Positions 1-9,045 of a stretch of 64,000 nt of DNA are shown here, in pieces (position 1 is the first letter of the stretch; every line of letters starts with the position of its first letter). The stretch is taken from contig NZ_SUNI01000013.1 in NCBI RefSeq assembly GCF_005048225.1, positions 1-64,000 of the forward strand. The letters are read 5' to 3'. The notes below the pieces were generated by a model. The model did not search any database. It saw nothing but the letters and a program-made list of their open reading frames with translations, and was not told the DNA's origin. Source of the stretch: Paracoccus gahaiensis (GTDB taxonomy: Bacteria; Pseudomonadota; Alphaproteobacteria; Rhodobacterales; Rhodobacteraceae). Both the position numbers and the translations under genes were made by a program.

Positions 1-2
1 AT

Positions 3-131
3 GGTCCTCGGACCGATGGCGGACCATGGCTGGCCCTCACGCCTTCCGAATACATCTGCAGGATCTGGACATCCGAGCCAGACAGATTCATCCTGAACCC
101 GATCCACCAGATGCCGGGACTGAACAGCTAG
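3..131 (+). CDS. Possible C-terminal end of an unrecognised protein, cut by the window edge
   Basis: Frame 3 is open from the window edge to a TAG at 129-131 and would encode about 42 residues ending in PIHQMPGLNS. The composition (W, P, Y and charged residues, moderately GC-rich third positions) looks more like protein than the other two frames, but I recognise no family. The next gene starts about 95 bases later on the same strand. It could be chance; only the sequence to the left can decide. Confidence 0.3.
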   Translation, partial: GPRTDGGPWLALTPSEYICRIWTSEPDRFILNPIHQMPGLNS

Positions 132-227
132 GGGCGCGGCGCTTTCGGGCACATGGTCCGTGCGTGAACATGGCCGTTCACGTCGGACTGTGCTAGACCT
201 GCGGATTGACGAATACAGGAGCCGGGA

Positions 228-1697
228 ATGACCGACGTGACAGGACCGTCCGTCCTTCGAGAGGGCGACACATGCTGGAAGGTGGCGCGGGCGGATCGGC
301 TGGCGGTCATCATCGATGCCGAGGACTATTTCGCGGTCATACGCGCCGCCATTCAGACGGCCCGCCACAGTATCCTGCTGATCGGGTGGGATTTCGACAC
401 GCGCATCGTTTTGGATCGCCCCTCGGACGATGCCGACGTGCCCAACAAGCTGGGCAAGCTGCTGACCTGGGCGGTCGATCAGAACCCCGACCTGCAGGTT
501 CATGTCCTGCGCTGGAACCTGGGGGCGATGAACGCGCTCGGGCGGGGCACCACGCCCTTGGTGATCCTGAACTGGATGACGGACAAGCGGATCCATTTCC
601 GCTTGGACAGCGCCCATCCGGTCGGATCGGCCCATCACCAGAAGATCGTCGTGATCGACGACGCGCTGGCCTTCTGCGGCGGCATCGACATGACCGGGGA
701 CCGGTGGGACACGCGCGCGCATCTGGACGACGAGCCGGGGCGGGTGCGTCCCTCGACCAAGCGCAGCTACGGGCCGTGGCACGATGTCTCGACTGCCGTC
801 GAGGGCGAGGCGGCGCGAGTGCTGGGCGATCTGGCGCGCGACCGCTGGCGCCGCGCGACGGGCGAGGTGCTGGACCCGCCGCCGCCCACCGACAGCAGCT
901 GGCCCGACCGGCTGGAGCCTCTGCTCTGCGATATCGACGTGGCCCTGTCACGGACCGCGCCCGAACATGACGGCCGCGCGCCGATCCACGAGATCGAGGC
1001 CCTGTATCTGGCCGCCATCGCTGCCGCCCGCCACACGATCTATATCGAAAGCCAGTATTTCGCCTCGCGCAAGATCGCCGAGGCGATGGCCATACGCCTG
1101 CGCGAGCCCGATGGCCCCGAGATCGTCGTGGTCAATCCCGACGAGGCCGATGGCTGGCTGGAGGAAGAGGTCATGGGCTCGACCCGGGCGCTTCTGATGG
1201 AGATGCTGAAGACCGCCGACCGGCATGGCCGCTTTCGCCTGTACACGCCGGTCACGCAGCAGCGCAATCCGATCTACGTCCATGCCAAGGTCATGGTCGT
1301 CGACGACCGTTTCCTGAAGGTCGGCTCGTCGAATCTGAACAACCGCTCGCTTGGGTTCGACACCGAATGCGATCTCAGCGTCGATGCCGCGATGGGCAGC
1401 GAGATCCGGGACGAGACCCGCCGGTCCATCCTGCGGCTGCGCCACGACCTGCTGGCCGAGCATCTGGGCGTCTCGATCCCGGAGGTGGAGGACGCCATCG
1501 ACCGCGCGGACGGCTCGCTGATCGGCGCCATCGAGGCGCTGCGGTCCGAGGGCCGGTCGCTGGTCCTGTTCGAGGTGCCCGAGGTGAACGGCATCGAGGA
1601 GGCCCTGTTCGAGGAAAGCCGTCTGCTGGACCCCGAGCGTCCCTCCAGCCGCTGGCGGGCGCTGCGCCGCCTGAAGCGGATGATCCCGGGACTGTAG
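228..1697 (+). CDS. Phospholipase D-family (cardiolipin synthase-like) protein
   Basis: This 489-residue protein carries two HKD phosphodiesterase motifs, the hallmark of the phospholipase D superfamily: H137-x-K139-x4-D144 in the first half and H352-x-K354-x4-D359 in the second, each followed by a GG/GSSNLNNRS-type turn. Such enzymes form one active site from the two motifs and cleave or transfer phosphodiesters, typically phospholipids. There is no signal peptide and no clear membrane helix, unlike classic cardiolipin synthases, so the soluble PLD-like transphosphatidylase class fits better. The C-terminal 100 residues are charged and not recognised. An AGGAG ribosome-binding site lies about 7 bases before the ATG. 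The physiological substrate cannot be told from sequence, and no neighbouring gene helps. Confidence 0.85.
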   Translation: MTDVTGPSVLREGDTCWKVARADRLAVIIDAEDYFAVIRAAIQTARHSILLIGWDFDTRIVLDRPSDDADVPNKLGKLLTWAVDQNPDLQVHVLRWNLGAMNALGRGTTPLVILNWMTDKRIHFRLDSAHPVGSAHHQKIVVIDDALAFCGGIDMTGDRWDTRAHLDDEPGRVRPSTKRSYGPWHDVSTAVEGEAARVLGDLARDRWRRATGEVLDPPPPTDSSWPDRLEPLLCDIDVALSRTAPEHDGRAPIHEIEALYLAAIAAARHTIYIESQYFASRKIAEAMAIRLREPDGPEIVVVNPDEADGWLEEEVMGSTRALLMEMLKTADRHGRFRLYTPVTQQRNPIYVHAKVMVVDDRFLKVGSSNLNNRSLGFDTECDLSVDAAMGSEIRDETRRSILRLRHDLLAEHLGVSIPEVEDAIDRADGSLIGAIEALRSEGRSLVLFEVPEVNGIEEALFEESRLLDPERPSSRWRALRRLKRMIPGL

Positions 1698-1810
1698 GGG
1701 TGCGGGCGCTGAGTTGGTCATAAGCCGAATTATGTCAAATGTGGTGCAGACCGCCGGTTCTGCTGATGACGTGACCACATCGCAAAGACGTGGGTGACCC
1801 TGGGCTCAGA

Positions 1811-1839
1811 TTGCGTCGGGGCGCGATTGCTGCGATAAC
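1811..1839 (+). promoter_or_regulatory. Candidate sigma70-type promoter for the glycosidase-like gene
   Basis: TTGCGT at 1811-1816 and GATAAC at 1834-1839 are separated by 17 bases, a reasonable -35/-10 pair about 45 bases before the ATG at 1885. Each box has mismatches to consensus, so this is only a plausible promoter. Confidence 0.3.
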
Positions 1840-1884
1840 TGGACCCGTTGGTTCGTTGTCACCATTTCCCTGTAAGGCGCCCCC

Positions 1885-3555
1885 ATGAACAGACGCTCCG
1901 TCCTTCTGCTGACCCTGGCCAGCTATCTTCAGAGCTCGGTGGCCTTTGCGCGAACCTCGGGCACGGCCCTGCAGGGCGGCGCGGATCCGGTGCGCAGGCC
2001 CTTCGTCGCGGCAGGCCTGTCGGGGATCGCGGATTGGCAGGCCGCGCAGCCCTTCATCGACGTCATGCGGCAGAGCCGCGAATGGATGGCCCGGTCGCCC
2101 TCTGAATTCGTGTCCCACACGAACCAGCAGTTGCGCGAGGCCGGGCATCTGGACGCGGATGGCTGGCCCGTCTCGATCCCCGAGGGCGCGACTTCGGTCG
2201 GCACGATCATCCTGTGCGACCTGTCGGCGGACGACACCAGCCTGAACGGTCATTACCGGATGACCTGGCAGGGCACCGGGACCGTGGTCCTGAACGGCAC
2301 CGCCACCAATATCCGCCAGGGCGAGAACTCGGCCGAATTCGACTATGTCACCTCGGACACCGGCATCGTCTCGATCGACATCACCCAGCAGGATGCCGCC
2401 GATCCGGTCCGCAACTTCGTCTGCGTCCACGAGGACCTGCAGGCCGCCCATGATGCCGGAGAGGTGTTCCGGCCCGTCTGGATGGAGCTGCTGCAGGACT
2501 TCCGCCTGATCCGCTTCATGGACTGGATGGGCACAAACAACAGCACCCTGTCGGACTGGGAGGATCGCCCCAAGCCGTCCTCGGCCACTTGGACCTTGGG
2601 CGCCCCGGTCGAGGTCATGGTGATGCTGGCCAACAGGCTGGGCATCGATCCGTGGTTCTGCATGCCCCATCTGGCCACCCCGGATTACATCACCCGCTTC
2701 GCCACCTATGTGCATGACAATCTGGACCCGTCCCTGACCGCGCATTACGAATATTCCAACGAGGTCTGGAACTTCCAGTTCGAGCAGACGCAATGGGCGC
2801 TGCAGCAGGCCGAGGCGCTATGGCCCGGACAGGGCGATGGCTGGATGCAGTTCTATGGCGGCAAGTCGGTCGAGATGGCGCTGCTGCTGGACGCCGTCTA
2901 TGCCGATGCGCCCGAGCGCTATCGCAAGGTCATCACCGCGCATACGGCCTGGATCGACCTGAACCATGCGGCGCTGGACGCGCCGAACTGGGTGGAGGGC
3001 GGGCAGGACCGCCGGCCGCCGAAAGAGCATTTCGATGCCTATGCGGTGACGGGCTATTTCGACGGCGGGCTGGGGCGCGCGGCCAATGTCGAGCTGGTCC
3101 AGTCCTGGCGCGACCAGGGCGACGAGGCGGCCTTCGCGCTGATGTCCGAGCAGATGATGGAGGGCCGCCACGTGCAGGGCGACGAGGCCGGCACCACGAT
3201 GGTCGCGCTGCGGGACATGTGGGACGCGCAGAAGAAGATCGCCGACGAGTCCGGTCTGGCGCTGGTCATGTACGAGGGCGGCAGCCATATCGTCCCCGAT
3301 CACGCGGCGCTCGAGGCCGATCCCACCCTGCTGGATTTCTTCGCCCGCTTCCACTATTCGCCCGAGATGGGCCGGATCTATACCCATGCGCTGGACAGCT
3401 TTGCCGAGGCCGGCGGAGAGTTCTTCAACATCTTCGTCGCGGTTTCGGGCCCGGGCCGGTGGGGCTTCTGGGGCGCGCGGCGCCATGTGCTGGATGACAA
3501 TCCGCGCTGGCGGGCCATTGTCGATCACGACTTGCAGGCCTCGGCCCGGCAGTGA
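1885..3555 (+). CDS. Secreted glycoside hydrolase-like protein (clan GH-A-like TIM barrel)
   Basis: The 556-residue product begins with a short hydrophobic signal-like segment (RRSVLLLTLASYLQSSVAFA), suggesting export. An N-terminal beta-rich part (about 90-180) is followed by a barrel-like part. Two glutamates sit in contexts typical of retaining clan GH-A glycosidases: E293 in YSNEVWNF, where Asn-Glu is the usual acid/base pair, and E464 in VMYEGG, a plausible nucleophile. Related alphaproteobacterial proteins are often annotated as cellulose-binding proteins. I infer a polysaccharide-active enzyme of unknown substrate. It stands alone: the upstream gene ends 187 bases earlier, and the histidine kinase downstream has its own leader. 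Confidence 0.6.
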   Translation: MNRRSVLLLTLASYLQSSVAFARTSGTALQGGADPVRRPFVAAGLSGIADWQAAQPFIDVMRQSREWMARSPSEFVSHTNQQLREAGHLDADGWPVSIPEGATSVGTIILCDLSADDTSLNGHYRMTWQGTGTVVLNGTATNIRQGENSAEFDYVTSDTGIVSIDITQQDAADPVRNFVCVHEDLQAAHDAGEVFRPVWMELLQDFRLIRFMDWMGTNNSTLSDWEDRPKPSSATWTLGAPVEVMVMLANRLGIDPWFCMPHLATPDYITRFATYVHDNLDPSLTAHYEYSNEVWNFQFEQTQWALQQAEALWPGQGDGWMQFYGGKSVEMALLLDAVYADAPERYRKVITAHTAWIDLNHAALDAPNWVEGGQDRRPPKEHFDAYAVTGYFDGGLGRAANVELVQSWRDQGDEAAFALMSEQMMEGRHVQGDEAGTTMVALRDMWDAQKKIADESGLALVMYEGGSHIVPDHAALEADPTLLDFFARFHYSPEMGRIYTHALDSFAEAGGEFFNIFVAVSGPGRWGFWGARRHVLDDNPRWRAIVDHDLQASARQ

Positions 3556-3672
3556 CCCCTGTTTCAGGATCGATGTCTGAGCAGCGGCCAGGCATCCTGA
3601 CGCGCGGATCGTTGGTGGACAAAATATTAACGCGATGGATTGTTGCGCGATCGGCGCTCCCTTATTAAGTTT

Positions 3673-4917
3673 ATGACGACGCCAACAATCCGGACAGACC
3701 CGATGCCGACATCCGACGCGACCCCGGCTCAGGATCCGTTTCTTGCCGACGATCTGGCGATCATCCGGGACAATCCCGCCGTGCCGACGATGCTGGAAAC
3801 GGTGTGTCTGGCGGCCGGTGTGCGCTTTGCCGCGATCGCACGGGTGACGGACAAGAACTGGACGATGTGCTCGGTCAGGGACCAGCTGGAGTTCGGATTG
3901 GCCCCGGGCGACGAGCTGGATGTGGGCTCGACCCTGTGCCATGTGGTGCGCACCTGCGCGGCCGAGATCGTCATCAACGATGTCGAACAGCACGAGACCT
4001 ATCGTGACCATCCCACGCCCCGCCAATACGGATTCCGAAGCTATCTGTCGATCCCGATCCGGCGGCCTGACGGGTCGTTCTTCGGCACGCTCTGCGCTTT
4101 CGATCCCGAACCGCGCAACCTGGACGACCAGTCGATCCTGCAGATGGTCCGCCTGTTCGCCAAGCTGATCGGCGACACGCTGCACAGCGAGGATCAGATG
4201 CGGCAGATGCGCATCGAACTGGATCAGGAACGCCATATCGCGCAGGTTCAGGAAGAGTTCATGGCCATCCTGGCCCATGACCTGCGCAATCCGGCCAATG
4301 CGATCCGGTCGGGCCTGCGTGTGCTGGGCCGCCGGACCGGCGACCCCGAGACGGCCTCGCTGATCTCGCTGATCGACGCGGCGGCGCAGCGCATGACCGA
4401 CCTGATCACCAACCTTCTGGATCATGCCCGCAACCGCTTGGGCGACGGCATCGTGCTGAACCGCAGCCTCGAGGGATCGCTGGCCGAGGCGCTGCAGCAG
4501 GTGGTCGGGGAATTCCGCACCATCTCCTGGGGGCAGGAGATCCGGGCCGACATCGACCTGCCCGGCCCGATCCATTGCGACCGGGCACGGCTGGCGCAGC
4601 TGCTGTCGAACCTGATCGGCAACGCCATCACCCATGGCGCCCAAGGCCGGCCCATCGACGTCTCGGCCTGCGTCACCGACGGCCGGCTGGTCATGGCGGT
4701 CGGGAACGAGGGGGTGCCCATTCCGCCCGACCGGATCCCCGGCCTGTTCAAGCCCTTCAAGACGACCACCGACCGCCTCGGCCAGCAGGGCCTGGGGCTG
4801 GGTCTGGGCCTTTATATCGCCTCGGAAATCGCCACGGCGCATGGCGGCCGGATGCAGGTCGCCTCGGACGAGGCGCGCACGGTCTTCACCTTCACCATGC
4901 CGCTGACCCCCGCCTGA
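3673..4917 (+). CDS. GAF-domain sensor histidine kinase
   Basis: A soluble kinase of about 414 residues. An N-terminal GAF domain (about 25-175) contains the usual [19 protein letters not shown] core. A HisKA dimerisation helix follows with H-box [11 protein letters not shown] (phospho-acceptor near H202), then a HATPase domain with N-box [13 protein letters not shown], the F-box LFKPFKT and the glycine-rich [15 protein letters not shown]. No transmembrane segment is visible, so it senses an intracellular cue. Start choice is uncertain: an in-frame TTG at 3640, this ATG at 3673 and another ATG at 3703 all precede the conserved part. No response regulator is adjacent, so its partner is elsewhere. 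Confidence 0.85.
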   Translation: MTTPTIRTDPMPTSDATPAQDPFLADDLAIIRDNPAVPTMLETVCLAAGVRFAAIARVTDKNWTMCSVRDQLEFGLAPGDELDVGSTLCHVVRTCAAEIVINDVEQHETYRDHPTPRQYGFRSYLSIPIRRPDGSFFGTLCAFDPEPRNLDDQSILQMVRLFAKLIGDTLHSEDQMRQMRIELDQERHIAQVQEEFMAILAHDLRNPANAIRSGLRVLGRRTGDPETASLISLIDAAAQRMTDLITNLLDHARNRLGDGIVLNRSLEGSLAEALQQVVGEFRTISWGQEIRADIDLPGPIHCDRARLAQLLSNLIGNAITHGAQGRPIDVSACVTDGRLVMAVGNEGVPIPPDRIPGLFKPFKTTTDRLGQQGLGLGLGLYIASEIATAHGGRMQVASDEARTVFTFTMPLTPA

Positions 4918-5041
4918 GGGACTGTCGCGCAGGTCACCCCGACCCTTCACCGGGAACCGCACCGCCCGCCTGGCGTTGGCGATCACGTCACGGTGTGCTC
5001 ACCGCCGTGATGGACCCCGATCTGAAAGCGAGGAAGCCATC

Positions 5042-5500
5042 ATGATCACCCTCACCGTGAACGGAACCGAACGCAGTTTCGATGGCGACCCCGAGATGCC
5101 GCTGCTGTGGTATCTGCGCGACGAGCTGGGCCTGACCGGCACCAAATTTGGATGCGGCATCGCCCAATGCGGCGCCTGCACGATCCATCTGGACGGCTAT
5201 CCGACCTTCGCCTGCATCACACCCATCTCGATCGCCGAAGGCTCGGACGTGCGCACCATCGAGGGTCTGGCCGAGAATGGCGACCATCCGGTGCAGGTCG
5301 CGTGGCGCGATCTGAACGTGTCGCAATGCGGCTACTGCCAGGCGGGCCAGATCATGCAGGCGGCGGCGCTGGTCGACAGCACCCCCGACCTGACCGACGA
5401 GGATATCGACGTGGTGATGAGCGCGAACCTCTGCCGCTGCGGGACCTATCCGCGCATCCGGGCCGCGATCAAGCAGGCCGCACAGGCGGGGACGGAATGA
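5042..5500 (+). CDS. iorA: [2Fe-2S] small subunit of an isoquinoline 1-oxidoreductase-type molybdenum hydroxylase
   Basis: The 152-residue protein has the two-cluster layout of xanthine-oxidase-family small subunits: a plant-type ferredoxin cluster bound by C38, C43, C46 and C58 (CGIAQCGAC), and a helical domain with C96, C99, C131 and C133 ([18 protein letters not shown]). These clusters pass electrons from the molybdenum centre of the partner subunit. The ATG at 5042 was chosen over one at 4976 because it begins the conserved ITLTVNG strand and follows a GAGG ribosome-binding site. Its stop overlaps the start of the large subunit by four bases. The substrate is not determined; the family covers N-heterocycles and aldehydes. 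Confidence 0.9.
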   Translation: MITLTVNGTERSFDGDPEMPLLWYLRDELGLTGTKFGCGIAQCGACTIHLDGYPTFACITPISIAEGSDVRTIEGLAENGDHPVQVAWRDLNVSQCGYCQAGQIMQAAALVDSTPDLTDEDIDVVMSANLCRCGTYPRIRAAIKQAAQAGTE

Positions 5501-7785
5501 TGGCCGGCAGCATGATCGCGAATGTCAGCCGCCGCTCCCTATTGCTGGGCCTGGGTGCCGGCAGCCTGGTTCTGGCCGTGGGCCTGCCCGCCCGGGGCCG
5601 CGCGCAGGACGCGCCGGTCGAGTTCGGCGCCGATGCCATGCCCAACGGCTGGCGCGACGACCCCAACGTCTTCGTCTCGATTGCCGAGGATGGCATCGTC
5701 ACCGTGACCGTCCACCGCGCCGAGATGGGACAGGGCGTGCGCACCTCGATCGCCATGGTCGTGGCGGATGAGCTGGAGGCGGACTGGGACATGGTCCGCG
5801 TGACCCAGGCTCCCGGCGACGAGCCACGCTATGGCAACCAGGACACCGACGGTTCGCGCAGCCTGCGCCATTTCTTCAATCCAATGCGCCGCGCCGGGGC
5901 CTCGGCCCGCGCGATGCTGGAACAGGCGGCCGCCGAGGCCTGGGACGTGCCCGTGGCCGAGGTGCGCGCCGAGGGCCATGCCGTGCGCCACGAGGGCTCG
6001 GACCGCAGCATGGGCTTTGGCGAGTTGGCCACCGCCGCCGCCGCCCTGCCGGTCCCGGACCGCGAGGGGCTGCGCCTCAAGGATCCCGCCACCTTCCGCT
6101 ATGTCGGCAAGAGCGATATCGGGCTGGTCGACAATGACGACATCACGCGCGGCACCACGACCTATGGGATCGACGTGCGCCGCGAGGGGATGCTCTATGC
6201 CGTCATCGCCCGCCCGCCGGTCTTCGGGGGCCGCGTCGCCAGCTTGGACGACAGCGCCGCCCTGCAGGTCGCCGGGGTCGAGCGGATCGTGCGTCTGGAC
6301 CCGCCCGCCATTCCAGCCGAGTTCCAGCCGCTTGGCGGCGTCGCCGTCATCGCCCGCAACACCTGGGCCGCGATCAAGGGCCGCGAGGCGCTGGTCATCG
6401 AATGGGAGGACGGCCCCCACGGCGCCTATTCCTCCGAGGACTACAAGGCCGAGCTGGAGGCCGCAGTGCAGACCGGCGACGGCAAGCTGATCCTGAACCG
6501 AGGCGATGTCGAGGCCGCGCTGGCCGAGGCGCCGACCCGCGTGGTCGCGGAATACTACATCCCCCATCTGGCGCAGGCGCCGATGGAGCCGCCCGCCGCC
6601 GTGGCCGATGTGCGCGACGGATCCTGCGAGGTCTGGGCCTGCGTGCAGGCGCCCCAGGTCACCCGCCTGCGCCTGGCGCAGCGCATGGAGCTGCCCGAGG
6701 AGGACGTGACCGTCAATGTCACGCTTCTGGGCGGCGGCTTCGGGCGCAAGTCCAAGCCCGATTTCGTGCTGGAGGCCGCGATCCTCAGCCGCGAGGCGGG
6801 CGCCCCGGTCAAGCTGACCTGGACGCGCGAGGACGACCTGCATCACAGCTATTACCACACCGTCTCGGTCGAGCGGATGGAGGCGGGACTTGACGCGGAC
6901 GGCAAGGCAGTCGCCTGGCTGCACCGCACCGCCGCCCCGACGATCGGGTCGATCTTCGCCCCCGATCCCAAGGAGAAGCTGCCCTTCGAGCTGGGCATGG
7001 GCCTGACCAACATGCCCCTCGATATTCCCAACGTGCGGGCCGAGAACCCGCAGGCCCCCGCGCATGTGCGGATCGGCTGGTACCGGTCGGTCTCCAACAT
7101 CCCGCATGCCTTCGCCATCCAGTCCTTCATCGCGGAACTGGCCGAGGCGGCGGGCCGCGATCCGCGCGACTACCTGCTGGAGGTGATCGGCCCGGCCCGG
7201 CTGATCGACCCGAGCGAGATCGGCGATGTCTGGAACTATGGCGAGAACCCCGACCGCTATCCCATCGACACCGGGCGCCTGCGCAAGGTGACCGAGACGG
7301 TGGCCGAGGCGATCGGATGGGGCCGCGAGATGCCCTCGGGCCGGGGTCTGGGACTGGCGGCGCATTACAGCTTCGTGAGCCATGTCGCGGTGGCGGTCGA
7401 GGTCGAGGTGATCGACGGCGAGGTCCGCATCCCCCGGGTCGAGATCGCCATCGATTGCGGCGCCCATGTCAACCCGGACCGCATCCGGTCCCAGATGGAG
7501 GGCGCGGTCATCATGGGCGCGGGCCAGGCGCTGACGACCGAGATCACCTTCCAGGACGGGCGCGCGCAGCAGGGCAATTTCGACAGCTATCTGATCCCGC
7601 GCATGGAAACCGCCCCGCGCGAGATCAACGTGCATCTGGTGTCCTCGGGCGGCTACGACCAGCCCTTGGGCGGGGTGGGCGAGCCGGGCCTGCCGCCGGT
7701 GGCCCCGGCCATCGCCAACGCGATCTTTGCCGCGACCGGGCGGCGCATCCGCCGCCTGCCGGTCGCCGATCAACTCCGCAGCTGA
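5497..7785 (+). CDS. iorB: Molybdopterin-binding large subunit of an isoquinoline 1-oxidoreductase-type hydroxylase
   Basis: About 762 residues, the usual size for the IorB branch of the xanthine oxidase family, which hydroxylates aldehydes or N-heterocycles at a molybdenum-cytosine-dinucleotide centre. The N terminus carries a twin-arginine motif ([12 protein letters not shown]) followed by a hydrophobic stretch and an A-x-A-like cleavage region, so the folded IorAB complex is probably sent to the periplasm by Tat. Cofactor-binding segments [21 protein letters not shown] and VGEPGLPP, with the probable catalytic Glu in the last, are present. The ATG overlaps the iorA stop (ATGA). No cytochrome c subunit and no XdhC/MocA-type maturation gene is adjacent. 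Confidence 0.9.
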   Translation: MMAGSMIANVSRRSLLLGLGAGSLVLAVGLPARGRAQDAPVEFGADAMPNGWRDDPNVFVSIAEDGIVTVTVHRAEMGQGVRTSIAMVVADELEADWDMVRVTQAPGDEPRYGNQDTDGSRSLRHFFNPMRRAGASARAMLEQAAAEAWDVPVAEVRAEGHAVRHEGSDRSMGFGELATAAAALPVPDREGLRLKDPATFRYVGKSDIGLVDNDDITRGTTTYGIDVRREGMLYAVIARPPVFGGRVASLDDSAALQVAGVERIVRLDPPAIPAEFQPLGGVAVIARNTWAAIKGREALVIEWEDGPHGAYSSEDYKAELEAAVQTGDGKLILNRGDVEAALAEAPTRVVAEYYIPHLAQAPMEPPAAVADVRDGSCEVWACVQAPQVTRLRLAQRMELPEEDVTVNVTLLGGGFGRKSKPDFVLEAAILSREAGAPVKLTWTREDDLHHSYYHTVSVERMEAGLDADGKAVAWLHRTAAPTIGSIFAPDPKEKLPFELGMGLTNMPLDIPNVRAENPQAPAHVRIGWYRSVSNIPHAFAIQSFIAELAEAAGRDPRDYLLEVIGPARLIDPSEIGDVWNYGENPDRYPIDTGRLRKVTETVAEAIGWGREMPSGRGLGLAAHYSFVSHVAVAVEVEVIDGEVRIPRVEIAIDCGAHVNPDRIRSQMEGAVIMGAGQALTTEITFQDGRAQQGNFDSYLIPRMETAPREINVHLVSSGGYDQPLGGVGEPGLPPVAPAIANAIFAATGRRIRRLPVADQLRS

Positions 7786-7794
7786 GGACATGCC

Positions 7795-8187
7795 ATGACC
7801 CTGAAACAGATCCTTCTGGCAGCGGGCCTTGCGCTGGTCGCCGGACCCGCCGCCGCCGATTGCGCCGACCGCATCACTTTCCTGGAAGAGGTGCTGGACG
7901 ACGCGGCTCGGCTGGCCATGTCGGCCTCGTCCGGCGGTCAGGGGGTCGCGGGCGCCCGCGTGTCCGTGGCCATGACCGAGGAGGGGACCGAGGAGCCGGT
8001 GCCTTATCAGGACGAGGCGGATGCCGAGGAGGCCGTCGAGGACACCGAAGAGGCCGGTGACGGCGGCGACGCCCTGATCGAAGCCCGGGCGCAGCTGGGC
8101 GAGGCCCGCAACTTGGCAGAGGATGGTGATGAGGAGGCCTGCACCACCCAGGTCCGCGAGATCTTGGTCGGGCTGATCCAGGACTGA
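7795..8187 (+). CDS. Small acidic secreted protein of unknown function
   Basis: The 130-residue product starts with a typical Sec signal peptide (KQILLAAGLALVAGPAAA) with probable cleavage after AAA, leaving a very acidic mature protein. Its two cysteines lie near the mature N terminus (DCADR) and near the C terminus (EACTTQ) and could form a disulfide. The middle is rich in Asp, Glu and Ala and probably flexible. It starts nine bases after iorB and is followed by a terminator, so it is very likely co-transcribed with iorAB. An accessory role for the periplasmic oxidoreductase is inference from position only; I recognise no domain. Confidence 0.7.
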   Translation: MTLKQILLAAGLALVAGPAAADCADRITFLEEVLDDAARLAMSASSGGQGVAGARVSVAMTEEGTEEPVPYQDEADAEEAVEDTEEAGDGGDALIEARAQLGEARNLAEDGDEEACTTQVREILVGLIQD

Positions 8188-8212
8188 TCCGCGCCCCTCA
8201 CCCCTGACATGA

Positions 8213-8242
8213 CCCGCAGCCACCCCCGGCTGCGGGTTTTTT
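8213..8242 (+). terminator. Rho-independent terminator of the iorAB operon
   Basis: A perfect 9-base stem CCCGCAGCC / GGCTGCGGG (8213-8221 and 8228-8236) encloses a six-base loop and is followed immediately by six T residues at 8237-8242. It lies 25 bases after the small acidic protein gene. Confidence 0.92.
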
Positions 8243-8304
8243 GCTGCCTTCTCGCAAGGCAGCGTGAAAACCGCTTTTGTGGAATGGTAGTATAGTGTAA
8301 AGGT

Positions 8305-8321
8305 GATCCTAGGGGAGGATC
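8305..8321 (+). promoter_or_regulatory. Inverted repeat over the ribosome-binding site of the GntR gene
   Basis: GATCCT (8305-8310) and AGGATC (8316-8321) form a perfect inverted repeat around AGGGG, and the right arm overlaps the Shine-Dalgarno sequence just before the ATG at 8326. A TATAGT element lies at 8291-8296. It could be an autoregulatory operator or an RNA hairpin limiting translation; this is inference from position and symmetry. Confidence 0.4.
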
Positions 8322-8325
8322 GCCG

Positions 8326-9006
8326 ATGATCGCAGCTACGCTATTGGAGCCAAGGACGCGCGTCAGCACCGCCGCGCAGGTCTGCGAGATCCTGCGCGAG
8401 GCCATCATCACCCACGCCCTGCCCCCCGAGACCCGCCTGTCCGAGATCGAGACCGCGCAGCGCTTCGGCGTCAGCCGCCAGCCCGTCCGCGAGGCGTTCA
8501 TCGCGCTGGCCGCCCAAGGGCTGGTCGACGTGCGCGCGCAGCGTGGCACCTTCGTGACCCGCATCTCGCTGGACGCGGTGATGGATGCCCGCTTCGTGCG
8601 CGAGGCGGTCGAGGCCGATATCGTCAAGCTGCTGGCCGCCGATCCCGATCCCGCCCTGATCGCCGATCTGCAGGACCAGCTGACCCGACAGGCGCAATTG
8701 ACCGGCAGCGCCGCCCCCAAGTTCATCCAGGCCGACGAGACCTTCCACCGCACCTTGGCCGAAGGCGCGGGCAAGGCCAGCGCCTGGCGCGTGGTGGTGG
8801 CGATGAAGGCGCAGATGGACCGCGTGCGCGTGCTCTCCAGCCAGCATTTCCCGATCGACCGGCTGATCGACCAGCACCGCGCGCTGGTCGCGGCCATCGC
8901 CGCGGGCGACGTGGCCGGCGCCGAGGCGGCGATCCGCACGCATCTGCAGGGCATTCTGGCCGATCTGCCGATCATCCGGCAGGACCGCCCCGATTACTTC
9001 ACCTGA
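8326..9006 (+). CDS. GntR-family (FCD domain) transcriptional regulator
   Basis: A 226-residue regulator with an N-terminal winged helix-turn-helix (about 15-80; recognition region ETAQRFGVSRQPVREAFIAL and wing GTFVTRIS) and an all-helical FCD ligand domain (about 90-215). The FCD domain contains the D-x3-H and H-x-H-type metal/ligand residues typical of this subfamily (DETFHR, DQHRAL, IRTHL). FCD regulators usually sense sugar acids or other carboxylates and repress adjacent catabolic genes. It directly precedes, and is co-directional with, a TRAP transporter, an idonate dehydrogenase-like gene and mannonate dehydratase, so a hexuronate or aldonate effector is likely. Confidence 0.88.
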   Translation: MIAATLLEPRTRVSTAAQVCEILREAIITHALPPETRLSEIETAQRFGVSRQPVREAFIALAAQGLVDVRAQRGTFVTRISLDAVMDARFVREAVEADIVKLLAADPDPALIADLQDQLTRQAQLTGSAAPKFIQADETFHRTLAEGAGKASAWRVVVAMKAQMDRVRVLSSQHFPIDRLIDQHRALVAAIAAGDVAGAEAAIRTHLQGILADLPIIRQDRPDYFT

Positions 9007-9045
9007 CCCCGGCACAGCCGGCACCGATCCTTGGAGGAGGACCCC

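Noticed and set aside
2818..4986. Minus-strand open frame of over 700 codons across the glycosidase-like and histidine kinase genes
   Set aside because: It spans two real genes and the gap between them with no ribosome-binding site and no recognisable domain.
4988..5010. TCACGG / CCGTGA inverted repeat upstream of iorA as an operator
   Set aside because: Short arms with an 11-base loop and no linked regulator gene; could be chance.
5539..8223. Long minus-strand open frame over iorB and the small acidic protein (nearly 900 codons)
   Set aside because: Composition is rich in G, R, H and D with no family resemblance, and it is fully explained as the complement of a well-supported molybdenum hydroxylase gene.
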